DNA from: Citrus sinensis | Taxonomy: Eukaryota; Streptophyta; Magnoliopsida; Sapindales; Rutaceae | Reading direction: 5' to 3' | Length of the DNA: 64,000 bases | Assembly (NCBI RefSeq): GCF_022201045.2 | Contig: NC_068560.1 | Location: 29,281,501-29,345,500 of the forward strand | Notes under the pieces: model-generated | What the model was told of the DNA's origin: nothing | The model's input: only the letters and a program-made list of their open reading frames with translations | The model's database searches: none | Shown here: piece after piece, positions 21,779 to 34,500 of the stretch | Layout of the letters: each line of letters begins with the position of its first letter | Numbering within the stretch: position 1 is the first letter of the stretch | Translations under genes and position numbers: made by a program

Positions 21779-23115
21779 GAGTGGAGCTATTTGCACTCTA
21801 AAAGATACTTTGAACACTCTTTTACTCATAACACTCACTTATTAAATTTTTTTAAAATAATTTTACTCAATACACTCTTGAAGATGCCAAAATAACCCTC
21901 AATTTGTTCATCACTGCAAACCCAGAAAATTAAATCCCATACAAAAGAAGGTGTTAAAGTATGAGCTTTAAACTGATTTCCAAAAGATCAACCGTCATGT
22001 CAGTTTGTGGTCATGTTGGTATACGACATGTCAACTATAAAGGATACAAGCCTGTATGACAAACTTTGGTCGTCAGCCAAAGCTTTAAGTGAAGCACGTA
22101 AATGTCACGTGCTTCTACTTACTCTGAACGGCATGAAAGAATGTCGTTTTGGGGCTTGCTGTTTGTAAGAATTCAACACTGCTGGAAGCTGTTAAAGTCA
22201 GTTATAACAGGCGGGAGAATTCTGGGCTTGTTAGCTAACAAACCCAGATTACAGCTGGTTGACAGGGGGTCTTTGTAACGGGCTTTAAGCTAGTATAAAT
22301 AGTCTAAGGGACTGGGAAATCAGCGATGTTGTTGCTTGTAACTTCGTCTCTAAACTTGTAACTTGTTCTTGGTTATTGAATCAAAGCTGTTGCTCTGTTC
22401 TTCAGTGAATAAAGGCTGCCTCCAGCCGAACCACTTAATTTTGTTGTTCTTTGCATACTGTTTCTGGGTGATTCTTTTGTTTAAATTTGATTAACCTTTC
22501 TTTAGATATTGATTAGAGAGTTCAGCTAGATCCTGAAGATTCTTGATTGGATAGTAATTCTAGTCTAGGTTCAACAGAAGGGACGATGATGAGGGATTAA
22601 GGGTGTAAAAAAACAGAAATGCTTGATAATAATATACTTGAACCTACTGCAGAAAAAAAGAGCTACAAAAATTGGTTTGTACGCTCTTGTGACTGTTAGG
22701 AACTAACAAATATGAAATATTAACTTTTGATAAATGGGAACCTTGAGATATTACAAGTATGATTTTTTATGGTGGTAGAATTCGATAAAATTATTGAGTT
22801 TGATAGTTTCAAGAACAGCATCAGCAAGGCAGCCCATGAAGAAAACCAAACTTCTCATTTTAAAATGTATTTAAGTGGTATAATAGTTTAAAATTGATTA
22901 TAATGTGGACTTCAAGAAGCATATCAAAGAAATTAGAAACCTAAAAATTAGGGTTTATGTTGATGGAGTGAAAGGGTAAGGAGTAATGTATTTTATTTAA
23001 TCACACAAAATTATCCTTAATGGTAAATTAAACTATGGGTGTTTTTGTAATAAAAATTTATAAAATAAAAGAGTGTTAATTCAGAGTAATTCTTTGAGTG
23101 CAAATAGTCTCACCC
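21779..23115. mobile_element. inverted-repeat DNA element carrying a nested solo LTR
   Basis: The left end GAGTGGAGCTATTTGCACTC and the right end, read in reverse as GGGTGAGACTATTTGCACTC, form terminal inverted repeats. Similarity continues inward to an 'acactctttta' block for about 50 bases. The type resembles Mutator-like MITE ends. Without the nested LTR it is about 0.7 kb and has no coding frame. The target duplication is not clear. Confidence 0.6.
21952..22576 (+). mobile_element. copia-type solo LTR, 625 bases
   Basis: It starts TGTTAAAG and ends TTCAACA, with the target duplication GAAGG at 21947-21951 and 22577-22581. The internal promoter signal 'agtataaatag' is at about 22293-22303 and 'gaataaaggc' near 22407 could be a poly(A) signal. 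No internal domain is present. Confidence 0.8.
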
Positions 23116-23455
23116 TTTTTTTTTTCACTCAAGAGATTATTATACCCAAAAATAAAACTATATATTGAAACTTCCTTGGAACAGGATTAAAAAAAAAATT
23201 CCTCATTAATAACTCTCGTACCTACATTTAGCTAATATTTAGGTAATAAAATAAATTGGATTCAAACATATTCTAAAATAAGAAATAGTTTAGAAATCTA
23301 CCTAAAAAATAATCTTTGGTACGGATATCTTCGTATCTTTACTGCAGGACTCTCTCACACATGATGAATAGAGCTAGTGTTCACAATAAAATTAAAGCAA
23401 AATAAAATCCGTACAAGACAGAGCCATCATACAGATCACTAAATACAAAAGAGAT

Positions 23456-23510
23456 ATGAATACCTTCTTCTTCAAGTTTGCTTTGGTAGCTCCACTCTTA
23501 GCTTTTGCTG
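23456..23510 (+). pseudogene. orphan first exon of a CRP gene
   Basis: It encodes an 18-residue signal peptide (MNTFFFKFALVAPLLAFA) plus one base, followed by a GT donor at 23511. It is nearly the same as exon 1 of the 35.4 kb gene, and about 200 bases of intron downstream also match. No matching second exon is found before the next PMEI. The AG at 23985-23986 gives a stop after nine codons in the expected phase. The TATA position reads 'gatgaatag' rather than TATAAATAG, so the promoter is damaged too. Confidence 0.6.
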
Positions 23511-24109
23511 GTAAGCGCATTTTTTCACTACTTAATAGTTGTATTAATTGCCTCTATCTACACCTTAACTGGCATTAAATACGCTTTGAGCTTGCAGTCA
23601 TTTGAGTTTGAATAATTAATTATATAGGTTGGAAATTAGTGTTTAGTAGGTGAAGTTATCATCCCATCTAAACCTATGGAAAAAAAGAAAAATTGTAGAC
23701 TATGTGCCAATAAAAACAATATTATAACAATATTATCTCGTCGTAGCTCAATAGCACATCGTGACAGCTATGATTAAGCAGCCCTGCTCTGGACATTCTT
23801 CGCTCCATAATCAGTGGCCAAGAAGTATCATTTCTCATGGATGACACTCATGTCAAAATTATACAAAAATCACATTAGTTGAATTTTGTTTTTAAGGACA
23901 TTATTTGAATATTATATATATTAAAAGTTTGATGGAGTAGAAGAACCCGTTCATGATCATTTTCATTTCCTTTTATACATTTTTAGGTTATGGAAGCAAA
24001 CGTGTCAAGTGCTAACCACAATTAATGGATGTATCCATGTGGATGATGATTGTCAAATGGGAAATGTTATTCTTAATGGGTCATCAATGGTTAATTGCTT
24101 TGATTACAC

Positions 24110-24355
24110 TTGCACGAGTTCTTCTCTACTAGATTTACAGAGGATTCTCATAAGCCAAGGTTTGATGACTATGTGAACGATAAAGATTGTTTGTCTATTG
24201 TAAATGAGTTAGATTTATATTTGGATGAGAAAGTTATGCCACGGATGGAAGATTTTAATATTTTGGGTCGGTGGAAAAAAATACTAATAGGTATCATATA
24301 TTGGCTTGAATCGCTAGAGATATTTTGGCAATTCTAATTACAATTGTTGTTTTTT
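24110..24355 (+). pseudogene. hAT transposase C-terminal (dimerisation) remnant
   Basis: The frame at 24110 carries NELDLYLDE...PRMEDFNILGRWKK, the RICESLEEPER-type hAT C-terminal pattern. Near 24280 the pattern jumps to another frame, where NTNRYHILA, a stop and IARDILAI are read. ARDILAI is a hallmark of the hAT dimerisation domain. This is a short decayed fragment with no element ends seen. Confidence 0.7.
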
Positions 24356-24999
24356 AATAAACTTTTAGCACCATTGACAGAGTTGCGAACCCACAACATA
24401 ATAGATTTCATCCAAACACATTAGAGGTGTTTATGTACTATCAAAGTTGACTATGAGGTTACAATGGTATTATGAGATTATTTTACATTGTAATTATATT
24501 ATATAATTAATAATATTTCACTTATGAGTTACATAGCCTATATTATTTTTATTGCTTTAGATTTTACACCTACGGCCATCTCTTAATTTCCTACATTTCT
24601 AAGAAGAACAAAAGGAGTAGGAGAAGCATGAGGCGCAAGATGTAAATAGTTTTATTAAAAATATTAATTTAGGTATTTATATCCATATCATTTATTTCAT
24701 TATTGATATAAAAGTAGTTTCTTTATCTTTTTGTTGTAGGATTATAGAGATTGACGAGGACAATTATGCTAATGATTTGTATTTTATAGTGTGATTTTTG
24801 TAATAGATTAATGTTAATGTATGATTTATTACCAAAAACTAACTTTAATTAAATTTTTTATTTTATATGATTAAATTAATTTAGAAACTAAAAATGTATC
24901 AACTATTCAGGGATTAGGAACCTTTGGGGATCCTTTGTTATTATTCAGGGATCCTCATCTCCTGCCCTGAAGCGATTTTATCGGGGACAAGGACATATA

Positions 25000-25196
25000 C
25001 AGTATGAGTAATGATACAACCACAAACTTTTATACAAACTGACGTGGCATTAATTCATTGGTTGAATGAAAATATAAAATAATAGAAATAAATCATGTGG
25101 GCAATAGATATTTAATTCAACTAATTTTATCATGCTACATCAGTTTGTACAAAATAAGTTTGTACACGAATTTGTGGCTATATCATTACTCATACT
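25000..25196. mobile_element. 197-base MITE
   Basis: Terminal inverted repeats read AGTATGAGTAATGATA at the left and the same text in reverse at the right, extending to about 25 bases with mismatches (…CCACAAA). The inner 'acaaact-a-gt-gca' blocks also mirror each other. The superfamily is not assigned. Confidence 0.7.
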
Positions 25197-25360
25197 ATAT
25201 AGGTACGGGAATGTCGGTCCCCTCCCTTCCCATCCGCGTCGCTATCCCTAATTTCTTCGCCTTAGCCCTTAAAGAGAACACCAATACCAACAGCCGGTAT
25301 GGGCATCAAAAAATAAAAATAAACTGCTTCTTCATGAGAAAACATTTTAGTTAATGCATT

Positions 25361-25918
25361 TCATCGATCAACTAAGACCGACAAGATCTCAAACACAGCA
25401 CCGGTAAGATTAAACAGTTGTTTGTTCCCTTGAACATACAATTGTACGCCATTTTCAGCACAAAAACCGGCAGCATAATTACAAACATTAACTGCCCATC
25501 TTACATCCTCAGAATTTCTTTTGTCAAAGCCAGGAAATCCTTGATTATCCATTCGCCATATTGCAACATCGTAGCTAAGAAGCCAGTCATCGATATATGC
25601 CTTTGTCCGGAGATCGGTTGCGCTCTTTTGTGCCTTCAGAAAGTAATTTTGACTCTTTGATCTTTTCATACGAAATATTCATTCCAACGCTGCCAAGGCT
25701 GGTTTTAGTTGCTGCTCGGCTCCGAGGATCCGACTCAAAAACTGATATGCATGCCTTGGGAAATTCTGTGACGTTGCAAGATTTTCTGATAAGTGGGACA
25801 CCATCACTATTTTCATTTTTTGCTTGTGCTGCTCAGCTGCTGTCACAAGCATAAGATGAATGAAATTGGAGTACACAATAACAAAAAAAGGTAGGTGAAA
25901 CTTAACTTGACTCGCCAT
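25361..25918 (-). pseudogene. PMEI gene copy 2, frameshifted
   Basis: This is a near copy of the 2977-3546 gene. The signal peptide (MASQVKFHLPFFVIVY...) is intact. An eight-base insertion at about 25830 shifts the frame just after it, and a two-base deletion near 25648 brings the original frame back. The region holding the first two PMEI cysteines is thus out of frame. In the restored part the third conserved cysteine is Trp (YIDDW instead of YIDDC). The rest (GFPGFDKRN, VNVCNYAAGFCAENG) is well preserved. It is divergent from the intact CRP gene at 27116. Confidence 0.85.
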
Positions 25919-27115
25919 TCTTTCTACTCCAATTGCAAAAACCTTATGTAACTGTATAAACCACTCGGCCCTGGTTATAAACAGAAAAAGTGAAAAACAT
26001 TAAAGAAAGTAAAGGTTGATAGGAATGAGGTAAGATTAGGCCATCTTATCCTATTTCTCAATTATTTTTTAATTAAAAAGGTAAATCTGGCCTGGTCTTA
26101 CTTTATTTTTATGAACGTTCTGTAAAATTTGTTTTGTCTAATTTTAGTAATATAAATTTTTTTGGGTTGTCGATTCTTATGATACACCTTCATTTATGAC
26201 CACTGGATCAAGATTTAAATTTAAGCAACTGGATCAAAATTTAAGTTTAAGCAATGGTTGAAATTGAGGCATCACCAATTCAAACTGAAACAATAAAGAA
26301 TGCGTGCATCTTTTCACAATTTGAATGAAATTAATTATATATTTTTCATAAGGCACCAAAAAAGAATGTGTCTCGACAATGTGGTATATTTTTATTATAC
26401 CTTATAATTATGGATCTCCTCAATATAAGACACCATTTATTTTAAAAATAATACAACACTAAACAGCAATTTGGATCAATAAATGTTAGGGAAGTATTTC
26501 TTTTTAATCTTTCTATTACACAATTGAGTCTTTTTTTTTTTTTTTGGGTCAATAACCTCATGTTCTTATTTATGTAGGACTTCGAGTATAATTCCAAAAT
26601 CCTTGGTTAATTCTCCTTTAATTATCACGGTGTAATTCCAATCCTTTAAAAAATGAAAATCATGAGATGATAGTTTGTTAGTGATCGGGTGATAAACACT
26701 TTGTACAAATTTTTGTTGCAACTGATAGATAAAAGGATTTGGATTGAAAAAATTATGTAAAAACAAACGCCAACCCAATGCAAGTCCAAACGCGAAAGAG
26801 ACGGACTTATGGCCGAGTCAAATGTATAAACACCATTCCCGATTAAGTAAGTACTCCCGTATCTCCATATAATTCATATTTAGGTAACTAAATCATTTAG
26901 ATTCAATCATATTCCATAACAAGAAATATTTGTGAATCTATCTAAAAAAATTAACATTTGTTATCTTCTTATCCTTACAACTTTTGGCAACATATTTTTC
27001 AAATCTTTAATATGCGTGACTTGTGTTCACATGATAAATAGAGCTAGAGTTCACAATGAAAGCAACATAGAATCCATACAGAGTCATCTTACACATCCCC
27101 GAATACAAAAGAGAT
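25919..27115. other. shared intergenic region between PMEI copy 2 and CRP
   Basis: About 1.2 kb. Most of it aligns by eye with the split intergenic region of unit 3 (29330-29420 and 30845-31200), so the whole divergent unit was duplicated, not just the genes. No gene is seen. Confidence 0.55.
27031..27040 (+). promoter_or_regulatory. weak TATA box of CRP gene 27.1 kb
   Basis: 'atgataaatag' stands where the 35.3 kb copy has 'atatataaatag', about 76-85 bases before the start codon. One substitution weakens the box. Confidence 0.5.
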
Positions 27116-28027
27116 ATGAAGAACTTGTCCTTCAAGTTTGCTTTCGTAGTTGCACTCCTCGTTTCTGTAGCTGGTAACTGCATTATTTCGCTATCTAATA
27201 TATATTTGTCCGGATTAAGATTGGTGCTGTGTGTGCAAAACAATATTGATATTGTGGAATTATTTTGTCGTATTTGTTTGAAATTCTAAAAAAAATATAA
27301 TTTCTAAAATCATCGTACTTTTTCACATCTCAAGACACTTGAATCACTTTCCAACGTGTGGTTATTTAGCGTACTTCTTGAATGGTGGCATGGTTTTTTT
27401 GGAAAAATATTTTGATAGCTATCTTTGACAATAATACAAATAAAAAGATATCTTTTTAAGTACTTTTAAGAAAACATGCGAGGGGAAAGCATTTTTTACC
27501 AAAAGTTTTTTCAAAATTCATGAATAATGATGGTATTATTATAGCTATACTTCAAATTAGGGGCAGGCCAGAAAATTTTTCAAGAATCATAAGGGTTTGG
27601 ATTGACATATTACCTCTTGTCATGCAGATTTTATGCGTAGTCCCCTTGCATTTACAATTTTGAAATTATTGCCTACCCAAGATTACAGGGTTAACTAGTC
27701 CATTACGGTCCTCCTTGTTGACCCTGTCAATTTTATTGAGTTTATGTTGTAGCCAAATCCATGTTTTTGGTTTCTTCATTGTAACCCCAGTCGAGCCAAA
27801 ATCATGGTTCCGCCAGGCTTTTAGTTTAACATAGTTAATTGATTATTGATGCAGGTCTGCAGTTTGGAGCTGAAGCAAGGAATTTATCTCACCCATGCAG
27901 CTCAAATGCTGATTGTGATCCTTCTCGCTGTCATTGTGACTTAAACCAAAAACTCTGTATTTGCAATGGCGCAGAAAAAGAGTCGATTGCTCAAGCCTTG
28001 AAGATTGGGCATAATGGATCACCATGA
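27116..28027 (+). CDS. secreted cysteine-rich peptide (CRP), two exons
   Basis: Exons are 27116-27173 and 27855-28027, with a GT-AG intron splitting a Gly codon. The product has 76 residues. Residues 1-19 form a signal peptide (MKNLSFKFAFVVALLVSVA). The mature part carries six cysteines spaced C-x5-C-x4-C-x-C-x6-C-x-C (CSSNADCDPSRCHCDLNQ then CIC) and a tail with ESIAQALKIG. Size and cysteine density resemble defensin-like or knottin peptides, but the spacing does not match a class I can name. Such peptides act outside the cell in defence or signalling; no role is assigned here. The intact partner is at 35376-36013. Confidence 0.8.
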
Positions 28028-28388
28028 TTTTGTAATAGAAGTGCCTATATGTGTGTGTGTGTGTGTGTATCTGTGCTGCGACGCATGCATGCGTATATAT
28101 GATCAGTACTAAGAAGTAATAAAATAACATTCAAGTTGCATCTTCCTAGTTAATTTAAATAATTATGTTTTATATGAGATGATAAAACCAATGTTATGTG
28201 ACACAAAATATAGTACAACAAATTTGATCGAACACTTCTAGAACACGTTGCATATAATTTAATTATAACACTCATTTGATGTCCAAGATTTGCTTATCTT
28301 TCCCTTTTTGCGTTAAACACCTTTTATTAATTAACTTAAGAGAGAATTATGACTCGTTGGTCGTCTAATTAGATATTATATTGCCACT

Positions 28389-28423
28389 TTAAGATGAATG
28401 AAAAGGGAGTACACAATAACCAG

Positions 28424-28466
<43 letters not shown>

Positions 28467-28492
28467 TTGAAAACAAACTTGACTCGCCATTC
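28389..28492 (-). pseudogene. PMEI copy 3 remnant with GA repeat in the signal peptide
   Basis: Read on the minus strand, the start MASQV is present, then a CT tract interrupts the signal-peptide codons, then the text for the rest of the signal peptide (…VYSLFIHLM) resumes. Homology stops there. The upstream flank to about 28680 matches that of the intact PMEI, including the spaced 'actgtataaa' and 'gttgcctt' blocks. The inhibitor domain is missing. Confidence 0.65.
28432..28462 (+). repeat. (GA)n microsatellite
   Basis: About 15 GA units, located within the signal-peptide segment of the PMEI copy 3 remnant. Confidence 0.95.
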
Positions 28493-29425
28493 TTATTACT
28501 GGTCAATTATTTGCCGAAACCTTTTTGTAAATTTTTTCCTCGGATAGCTGTATAAAGAAGTCGATTTGTGTCAAATGACTTATATGTGAATAAAAAGTGA
28601 TTTTCTAAAATTTGATAAATAAAAGTTGCCTTCGAAGTGTCTAGGTAAGTGAAAACTAAAATGTTTTCTTAATTACCAGCGCTGCTTTTCAATTAACCAA
28701 AATTTTTTTAAAATTATATATGCTAAAAATAAAAATGAAAATAACTATTTTTTTTAACCTCTTTTCTTTCTTATCGGCTCTAAAATGCAACAAAACTAAG
28801 AACACAACCAGAGATTCTAAAGGAACTTACGGCCAAAAAGGATTCTTACTTTGGGAACCCACTAGAACGAATCGGTTTGTTTATGAAAAGTAATAAATAT
28901 TTGGTAGAAGACGTGGAGGATAAGCAGTTTTTGAATTTGAATGGAGGATAAGGAGTTTTCAGCCTCTTGTAAATTCAGGTTAGTGAGGAAAAGAGATGTT
29001 AGTTATAAATAAATAAGATTTTTTTCATAGGTTGCAGAACTTTGTAGTCAATACAAGTAATTAAATTTAGATTTTTTTAAAAATAGATTATACAAATTAA
29101 TATAGGCTTAGGTCCTAAGCTGCTGGCTTAATAATCTATGATCGATCTACCACAACTCTTCAATAGTTGGCGATGAATGATGGATTTAGTGGTGATATAA
29201 ATAAACGGTGGCCGTGGTGATTAAGAGACTGTGTCTGAAAGTGAGAGAGGATTTTTTTTTTTAAAAAAAGGGTGATTCTGAAAATAAATGGGTTTAATTA
29301 AAAAGTGGGGCTGACTAGATAATTTGAGAGGTCAAATATCACTACTCTATTTTTAATTAACAAGGTAAATTAGGTTCGATCTTATTTTATTTTTGTCAAC
29401 ATTCTATCAAAATTTTTTTGTCTAA
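28493..29425. other. intergenic, upstream flank of PMEI copy 3
   Basis: Bases 28493-28680 are PMEI promoter-like sequence shared with units 1 and 2. Bases 29330-29420 match the intergenic region of unit 2. The sequence in between is AT-rich with no gene seen. Confidence 0.45.
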
Positions 29426-30838
29426 GGGTCAGTTTGGTAATGTTATAACTTTTAAAGTAATTGCTAATAGTTATGATGTATAAATAATGAGTAGTGAAAA
29501 GAATCAGTTAAAGGTATTATGGTTAAAATAAGGTCTTGATATCCTTTATTGAAAACTTAGGGATCTTTTTAACCATTTTTCCAAACTTTGGGGGTGTAGG
29601 TGTTCTTTATCTAATTTGTCTTTAAAATTACTCTGAATTTTAAAAGCAGTCGTATATATTTGTTAAATCTTACTGCTAAACTACTGTAAGAATATAAATG
29701 GCTAAATTGGACATAATATTAAATAAAATTTATTTACACATTTATAAATATGTATATAAAATATTTTTTTGTATATATATAATAATTGGTAACTAAAATA
29801 AATATTTTATAATATTAGTTTTATTTTTTATTTTGTTATCCCAATATAATTGGTAATATTAATAATCTTTTTAAAGTTAGTGATTTTATTTCCTAATTAA
29901 TAAGAAGAATTTTAGATTTTTATAATATATATGAAGATATATATGAAACTGTATTAAGTAAAAAAGTGATTCTCAAAATCAAATTTTGAAAAGTTATACC
30001 TTCCCTGCTTTTCATAAACTATTATAGAATGGGGTGATTTTTCTAAAAGTGATTTTAAAAATATTTATCGAACACTAAAATTGGCTTTCACCTTTTTAAA
30101 ATCACTTTTAAACCTCCGAAAAGCAATCACAAAATGTACCTTAAGGGCCAGTTTGAGAATGTTGTAACTTTTAAAATAATTGTTGTTAGCTGTGTTGTAG
30201 AAATAATCAGCTGTGAAGAAAATCAATTAAGTGCTTGGTAAAATTTGTTTTCAGAAGTATTGTGAGTTTTAAAAGCAGTTGTGGACGTTTGGTAAATTTT
30301 ATTTTTAAACTACTGAGAGAAAATAAATGACTAAAATGTACATAATGTAGGATAAAATTTACTTATACATATAAAATCATGTACATATAATATTTTTAAT
30401 TGTGAATTATAATAATTTTTACTAAAAATAAAATTTATAATATATTATTTTTTTATCTAAAAACAATTGATAATTAAATTTATAATATAGTGAAACAAAT
30501 TTAATAATAATTCAACCAACAAATTGATATTAATAAATTTATATTGATGAATTATAATAAAAATTTATTAAAATATTGATTTTGTTTCCAATTTGAATAA
30601 GGGTAATTTTGGGTTTAGGTAATAAGTTTAAGAATATTTATGAAATTGTATTAAAAGATAAAATTGATTCTCAAAATCAGAATATAAAAGCTATTCCTTC
30701 CTTGCTTTTCAAAATCAGCGGTAGAAATGACTGATTTTAACAAAAGTGATTTTGATTTTCTTTTACCAAACACTAAAATTAATTTTTAGATTTTTTAAAT
30801 CACTTTTAAACCTCTCAAAATCAATTCCAAACGGGTCT
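29426..30838. mobile_element. two adjacent copies of one hAT-like MITE
   Basis: Copy A spans about 29426-30143 and copy B about 30145-30838. Both begin GGG(T/C)CAGTTTG(G/A)-AATG. Copy B ends in a run that reads in reverse AGACCCGTTTGGAATTG, so the terminal repeats are of the GGGCC-GTTTGG-ATTG sort. Inner blocks ('aaaatcacttttaaacct', 'aaaagcagt-gt') match between copies. They split the intergenic sequence that is continuous in unit 2. No coding capacity is seen. Confidence 0.65.
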
Positions 30839-31553
30839 AAATATCATTGCTCTAGATATATATGTTTATTGGGTTGTCAACATCCATTCACGATACATCT
30901 CCATTCGTGACAATTGAATCAAGATTTAAATTTAATGAATGGAATGAACCATTACCAATTCAATTGGAGACAAACACCAATAAATATCTTTTCATAATTT
31001 AAATAAAATTGTGTCTTTTCAATTAGCCGACAAGAAAGAGCGTGGCGGTACAATAATTTCATTGTACCTTTTAATTATGTCTCTTCTTTACATACAAGAT
31101 AACGCATATTTCTAAAATAATACAATACCAAATACTAATTCATATTATAAATTTTAGCGAAGTATTTCTTTTCAATATTTTTATTACACAATTGATTTTT
31201 TTTCAATTACACTGTTTAATTTATCTAGAACTTCGAAAATGAATCTAAAATCACTTGTTAAATTATTCCTGTAAATTTAAAGGATTTGGATTGAAAATAG
31301 TATGTGGAATTTCATTCGAGAAAGAATAAGTCAAACATCAGCCAATCCTAAACTCCAGTTAAGCATGCTCTCCATATAATTCATATCCATAATGCTAAAC
31401 ATCCTAAATTTTTGTTTTTTATCCTAAAATTTCATTTTAAGTAATGTGACATTCATTCATTCATTGATAAAATATATAATTAATTCATTTAGAATTTATG
31501 AAAAATCATCAACTATTTACTAAATGACATATCATATAGCATATCATTTTAAT
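30839..31553. other. intergenic, continuation of the unit 3 spacer
   Basis: Bases 30845-31200 align by eye with 26165-26560 of unit 2. No gene is seen. Confidence 0.5.
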
Positions 31554-34500
31554 TGGGACTATTGGCACCCCTCCAAATACCTCCTAAAACCCCTCTGATT
31601 ATTTTACAATTTTAATCGTTATTAAAATTACATAATAGGATAATTTTTAATTAAATCCCCACTCAAAAATCAAATAATTTTTGTCTCCTTAAAGGATTTC
31701 TCTATAATGTTGTAATTTTTTTACAGCATCAATAATGTTTTAATTGTGTACCATTGGATTAAATCTAATGGTATACAATATTTGTACTAAAGAAAAAAAT
31801 TAAAAATAATAGTAAACAGATTGTTAACCGTTCAACGGGTGGAGAAATTTTGTAAAATAACTGTGATTACCCTTAGAGTTTGAAGCAATTTCACTTAAAT
31901 ATCATATTTTATTTAAAATTACTTTTCAACTCTCCTTTAAATTTGTATTGTGATAATTTTTTTTAAATAAATCTTCCAAAATCTATTACCATTAAGTATA
32001 AAATATAATATGAAATAGGTTATTTAACACAAATAAAATAAATAAGTTGCAATTGTAAAATTAATTATATATAGTATAACACTAGTAAATAACACAACTA
32101 AATACATATATATAAGTAAATGTCATAGGTACATCAATAAACTCATTGATGAGATTGCTTGTAACCTAAAATAGACTTAATCACACATATTTTAATAAAA
32201 TTTAATATCTTATATCAAAATATTCATTATTTTATATAATTTTAAAGACCGTTGTATAATTGATTATGAAGTATATATTATTTTTAACACTCATTTAACA
32301 TACCTATTCTCTGAGCTTTTTGTTTAGGATTTCTCTATAATATTGTATGAGTTTTTACAGCATTGATAATATGATTGTTGTGGACTCTTAGATGTTAAGG
32401 TTTTCATGTTTAGTATTCATTTGATATAGTGAATAAAAAATTAGCTATTTAAATCATAACAAGTAATCTTCATGCTACAAGTAAATATATATTTTTTTAA
32501 TTATTTGATAAAAGAAAATTTATATTATAATGGATAAAAATCCCAGAATCAATAATGGGATCATTGGATTTTAATATTAGAATCTTCACCCTTAATTTAA
32601 TTTTAATGAATAAGTAATTATGTAATAAGTAATCTGCAAGTTATGATATTTCTTCATATTTTAAATTATTTTTTATCTAATCAATCGATAAATATTTTAA
32701 ATCGTCAAAAAATGAAAGAAATACAAATAATTTTGGAATTAAAATTATTATGTATTAATCCTCTTACTTTACAATTTTACATTTGTTTTACTTTTACATT
32801 TAGTATTAGAAATATATTTAATAGCATTAAAATAAATGTAATTAACAAGTAATGTTATTTCAATAATACTTTATATAAAGTTATTACATAAAGTCTTATA
32901 ATAATTTGTATTGTATGAATTTAATTACAAACCATTAATACCTAAACAATAATGATAATAGAAGGCATTGTAATAAAATATTTTATATATGTTTTATTAG
33001 TAATACTATGAGTCACAACAAATGAGAAATATTTTATTCACGAATGAAAAAAAATATATGGCTATATAAATATATAGTGAGAAATATTTTGATTTAATTT
33101 TTTGTTAAAAAATTAAACTATTAATTTCATGCAATTCAATGGCGGAGGATATGACAAAATGAAATGCTGCTTTGACTTTTAATATAAACCATTACACTAT
33201 AAGATATTAATGGCTCAAATATTGTGTCAAAATTTTAAGTTCAAGTATCCCAAACCATGTCTTTATAATGGAAATATAAAAGCATGCAATGAATTTTTTT
33301 CTCATTTTGTCATCAAATATTATTGGATGTAATATTTTATTTATTGTCACTATTACTTATCATAATAAAACAATGACTCTTAGTAACATAAAAATTTTAT
33401 AATTACAATCAAAGAATAACAATGAAATAATCTTTCATGATTGATAAACTAAAGTTAATTAAGAATATGTTAGATTAAACTTTTATGAAATTAACAAACT
33501 GACATTTGAAAATAAAATGAAAAACAAGCTTGTGAAAGTTAAATTTTATAAGGCTTGGATAATTTTCTACCATGTAAATAAAAATATAAAAATAATCTTT
33601 CATGATTCTTTCCATTTTTTTCCACGTAAATATTATTAGAGACAATATTTTATTCATTGTCACTAGTAATTACCGTAATAAAAGTAATGACTCTTAGTAA
33701 CATAAAATTTTATAATTACAATCAAATGATGTCAATAAAATAATCTTTCATTATTCATAAACTAAAACTCATTAGGAATATATATTAGATTTAACTCTTA
33801 TGAAATTAACAAAGTGATATTTGAAAATAAAATGAAAATATATAGGCTTGTAAAACTTAAAATTTCTATCATGTAAGAATATTAATTATAAGATAAACAA
33901 AATAATATATACTTTATGATCAGTTATACAATGGTCTTAGTATTATATAAAATAATGAACATTTTAATATGCGATTTTAAATTTTATTAAAACATGAGTG
34001 ATTAAGTAGTTTTTAAGTTACAAGCAATCTCACTAATGAGTTTATTAATGCAACTATGACGTTTACTTAAGTATATGTACTTAGTTGTGTTATTTATTAG
34101 TATTATATCATATATAAATTTTGTAATTATAATTTATTTATTTGATTTGTGTTAAATAACCTACTTCATATTATATTTTATACTTAATGGTAATAGATTT
34201 TGGAAGATTTATTTAGAAAAGATTATCACAATACAAATTTAAGGGAGAGTTGAAAAGTAATTTTAAATAAAATATGCTATTTAAGTGAAATTGCTTCAAA
34301 CTCTAAGGGTGGTTACAGTGATTTTACAAAAATTTCTCCACCCCTTAAACGGTTAACAAACTGTTTACCAGTGTTTTTATTTTTTTTTTCTTTAACAAAA
34401 ATATTATATATCATTAGATTTAATCCAATGGTACACAATTAAAACATTATTAATGCTGTAAAAAACATTATAGCATCATAGAGGGACCCCTCCTTAAAAA

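Noticed and set aside
23987..24169. Cys-bearing frame as the missing second exon of the 23456 CRP exon
   Set aside because: In the phase required by the donor a stop follows after nine codons, and the cysteine spacing differs from the family. It may belong to the hAT remnant.
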